From Hermodice carunculata (lineage: Eukaryota; Annelida; Polychaeta; Eunicida; Amphinomidae), in assembly GCA_964020975.1 (NCBI GenBank), contig OZ026623.1, forward strand, positions 74,740,785 through 74,804,784: a DNA stretch of 64,000 nucleotides, written 5' to 3'. The position numbers and the translations under genes were made by a program. The first letter of the stretch is position 1. Each line of letters starts with the position of its first letter. The notes under the pieces are model-generated. The model was not told where the DNA came from. It searched no databases and saw only the letters and a list, made by a program, of their open reading frames with translations. Of the stretch, positions 63,560 through 64,000 are shown one piece after another.

Positions 63560-63892
63560 TCAAAAGCCGTATATCATATCTTCTAAAAATATAATGATGC
63601 TGTTCCTTAAGTAGGTCTCCACTCGGATTTCGCAATAGTTCGGGCTCGGGATTTGCTGCGCCTTGTATGGATTTTTTTGCATGTTTTGAATCTGTTTAGT
63701 TTTCTCTATCAATTTGAAGTATGAGTCGCTGTTTTCAGGGTAATGTTTTATTGTTATGTGTACATTTAATGATATTGGTGCTTGTAAAGGTGCAAATGAA
63801 TCGATATTTTTGCTGCAGCATTGATACGATTCAAAGTGTTCAACTTTGCTTTGGAAGCACTTTTTGAACTCACAAATGATGGCCCACATCAA
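63560..63892 (-). CDS. Unrecognised 110-codon ORF, possible exon
   Basis: An open minus-strand frame starting MMWAIICEFKKCF, with a Cys pair, PLQAPISLNVHITIKHYPEN in the middle and a charged helical part. It has no known motif and lies close to the window edge, so neighbouring exons may be outside. It could be a terminal exon of a gene beginning beyond 64000 or a chance frame. I lean slightly to chance. Confidence 0.15.
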   Translation of the reverse strand: MMWAIICEFKKCFQSKVEHFESYQCCSKNIDSFAPLQAPISLNVHITIKHYPENSDSYFKLIEKTKQIQNMQKNPYKAQQIPSPNYCEIRVETYLRNSIIIFLEDMIYGF

Positions 63893-64000
63893 TCAACATA
63901 TTATAATTGCTCACGGTTGGTTAACATGTGTTGATTGTTTGACGTTGATCACACATTTTCTCTAAAATTATGTGCAATGTGAGAGTAACATAATTTTTTA

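Overview
The window is eukaryotic nuclear DNA. It has GT-AG introns, AATAAA-type signals, long microsatellites, DNA transposons, MITEs, a LINE and a Penelope-like relic, and no operons. AT richness, a GRL101-type receptor (LDLa + LRR + seven-helix) and a PHD/DUF6589 multi-exon gene suggest a marine invertebrate, perhaps a mollusc or other lophotrochozoan or an invertebrate deuterostome. The sequence does not settle the phylum. Most of the window is repeat-rich and non-coding, and every sizeable coding region shows at least one interruption.

Layout. 1-5.6 kb: AT-rich DNA with a broken Penelope-like retroelement. 5.66-7.36 kb: a nearly intact Tc1/mariner element whose DD34E transposase carries one in-frame stop. 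9.3-21.7 kb: a minus-strand gene of about ten recognisable exons. It has an N-terminal zinc ribbon, DUF6589-like segments and two PHD-like fingers, with damaged zinc ligands and several frameshifts. Its introns hold pogo-like and other MITEs, tandem arrays of about 147 bp, and an interspersed repeat carrying a very long (AG)n. 22-30.7 kb: mostly anonymous, with a minus-strand coding relic at 25.6-26.1 kb and a long hairpin. 31-33.9 kb: a broken Jockey/CR1-like LINE split by a (CTT)n tract and a satellite with steroidogenic-factor-like half sites.

34.4-49.2 kb: the main host locus. A 3.2-kb exon-like block of secreted, CUB-like sequence is bounded by good splice sites. About 8 kb further on is a plus-strand receptor body: C-type-lectin-like sequence, four LDLa modules, leucine-rich repeats and seven membrane helices. 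The two may be one receptor gene or two neighbours. The receptor body has one in-frame TGA and one frameshift in the membrane domain, so it is a pseudogene, a gene with sequence errors, or a recently damaged allele.

50.35-52.79 kb: a short virus-like fossil with inverted repeats of about 200 bp at its ends. It contains a P-loop ATPase-like segment and a C2H2-like finger. 52.8-55 kb: a further copy of the 19.6-kb interspersed repeat, itself interrupted by an insert with an unrecognised 160-codon ORF. 55-64 kb: microsatellites, one more copy of a dispersed repeat, and no convincing gene.
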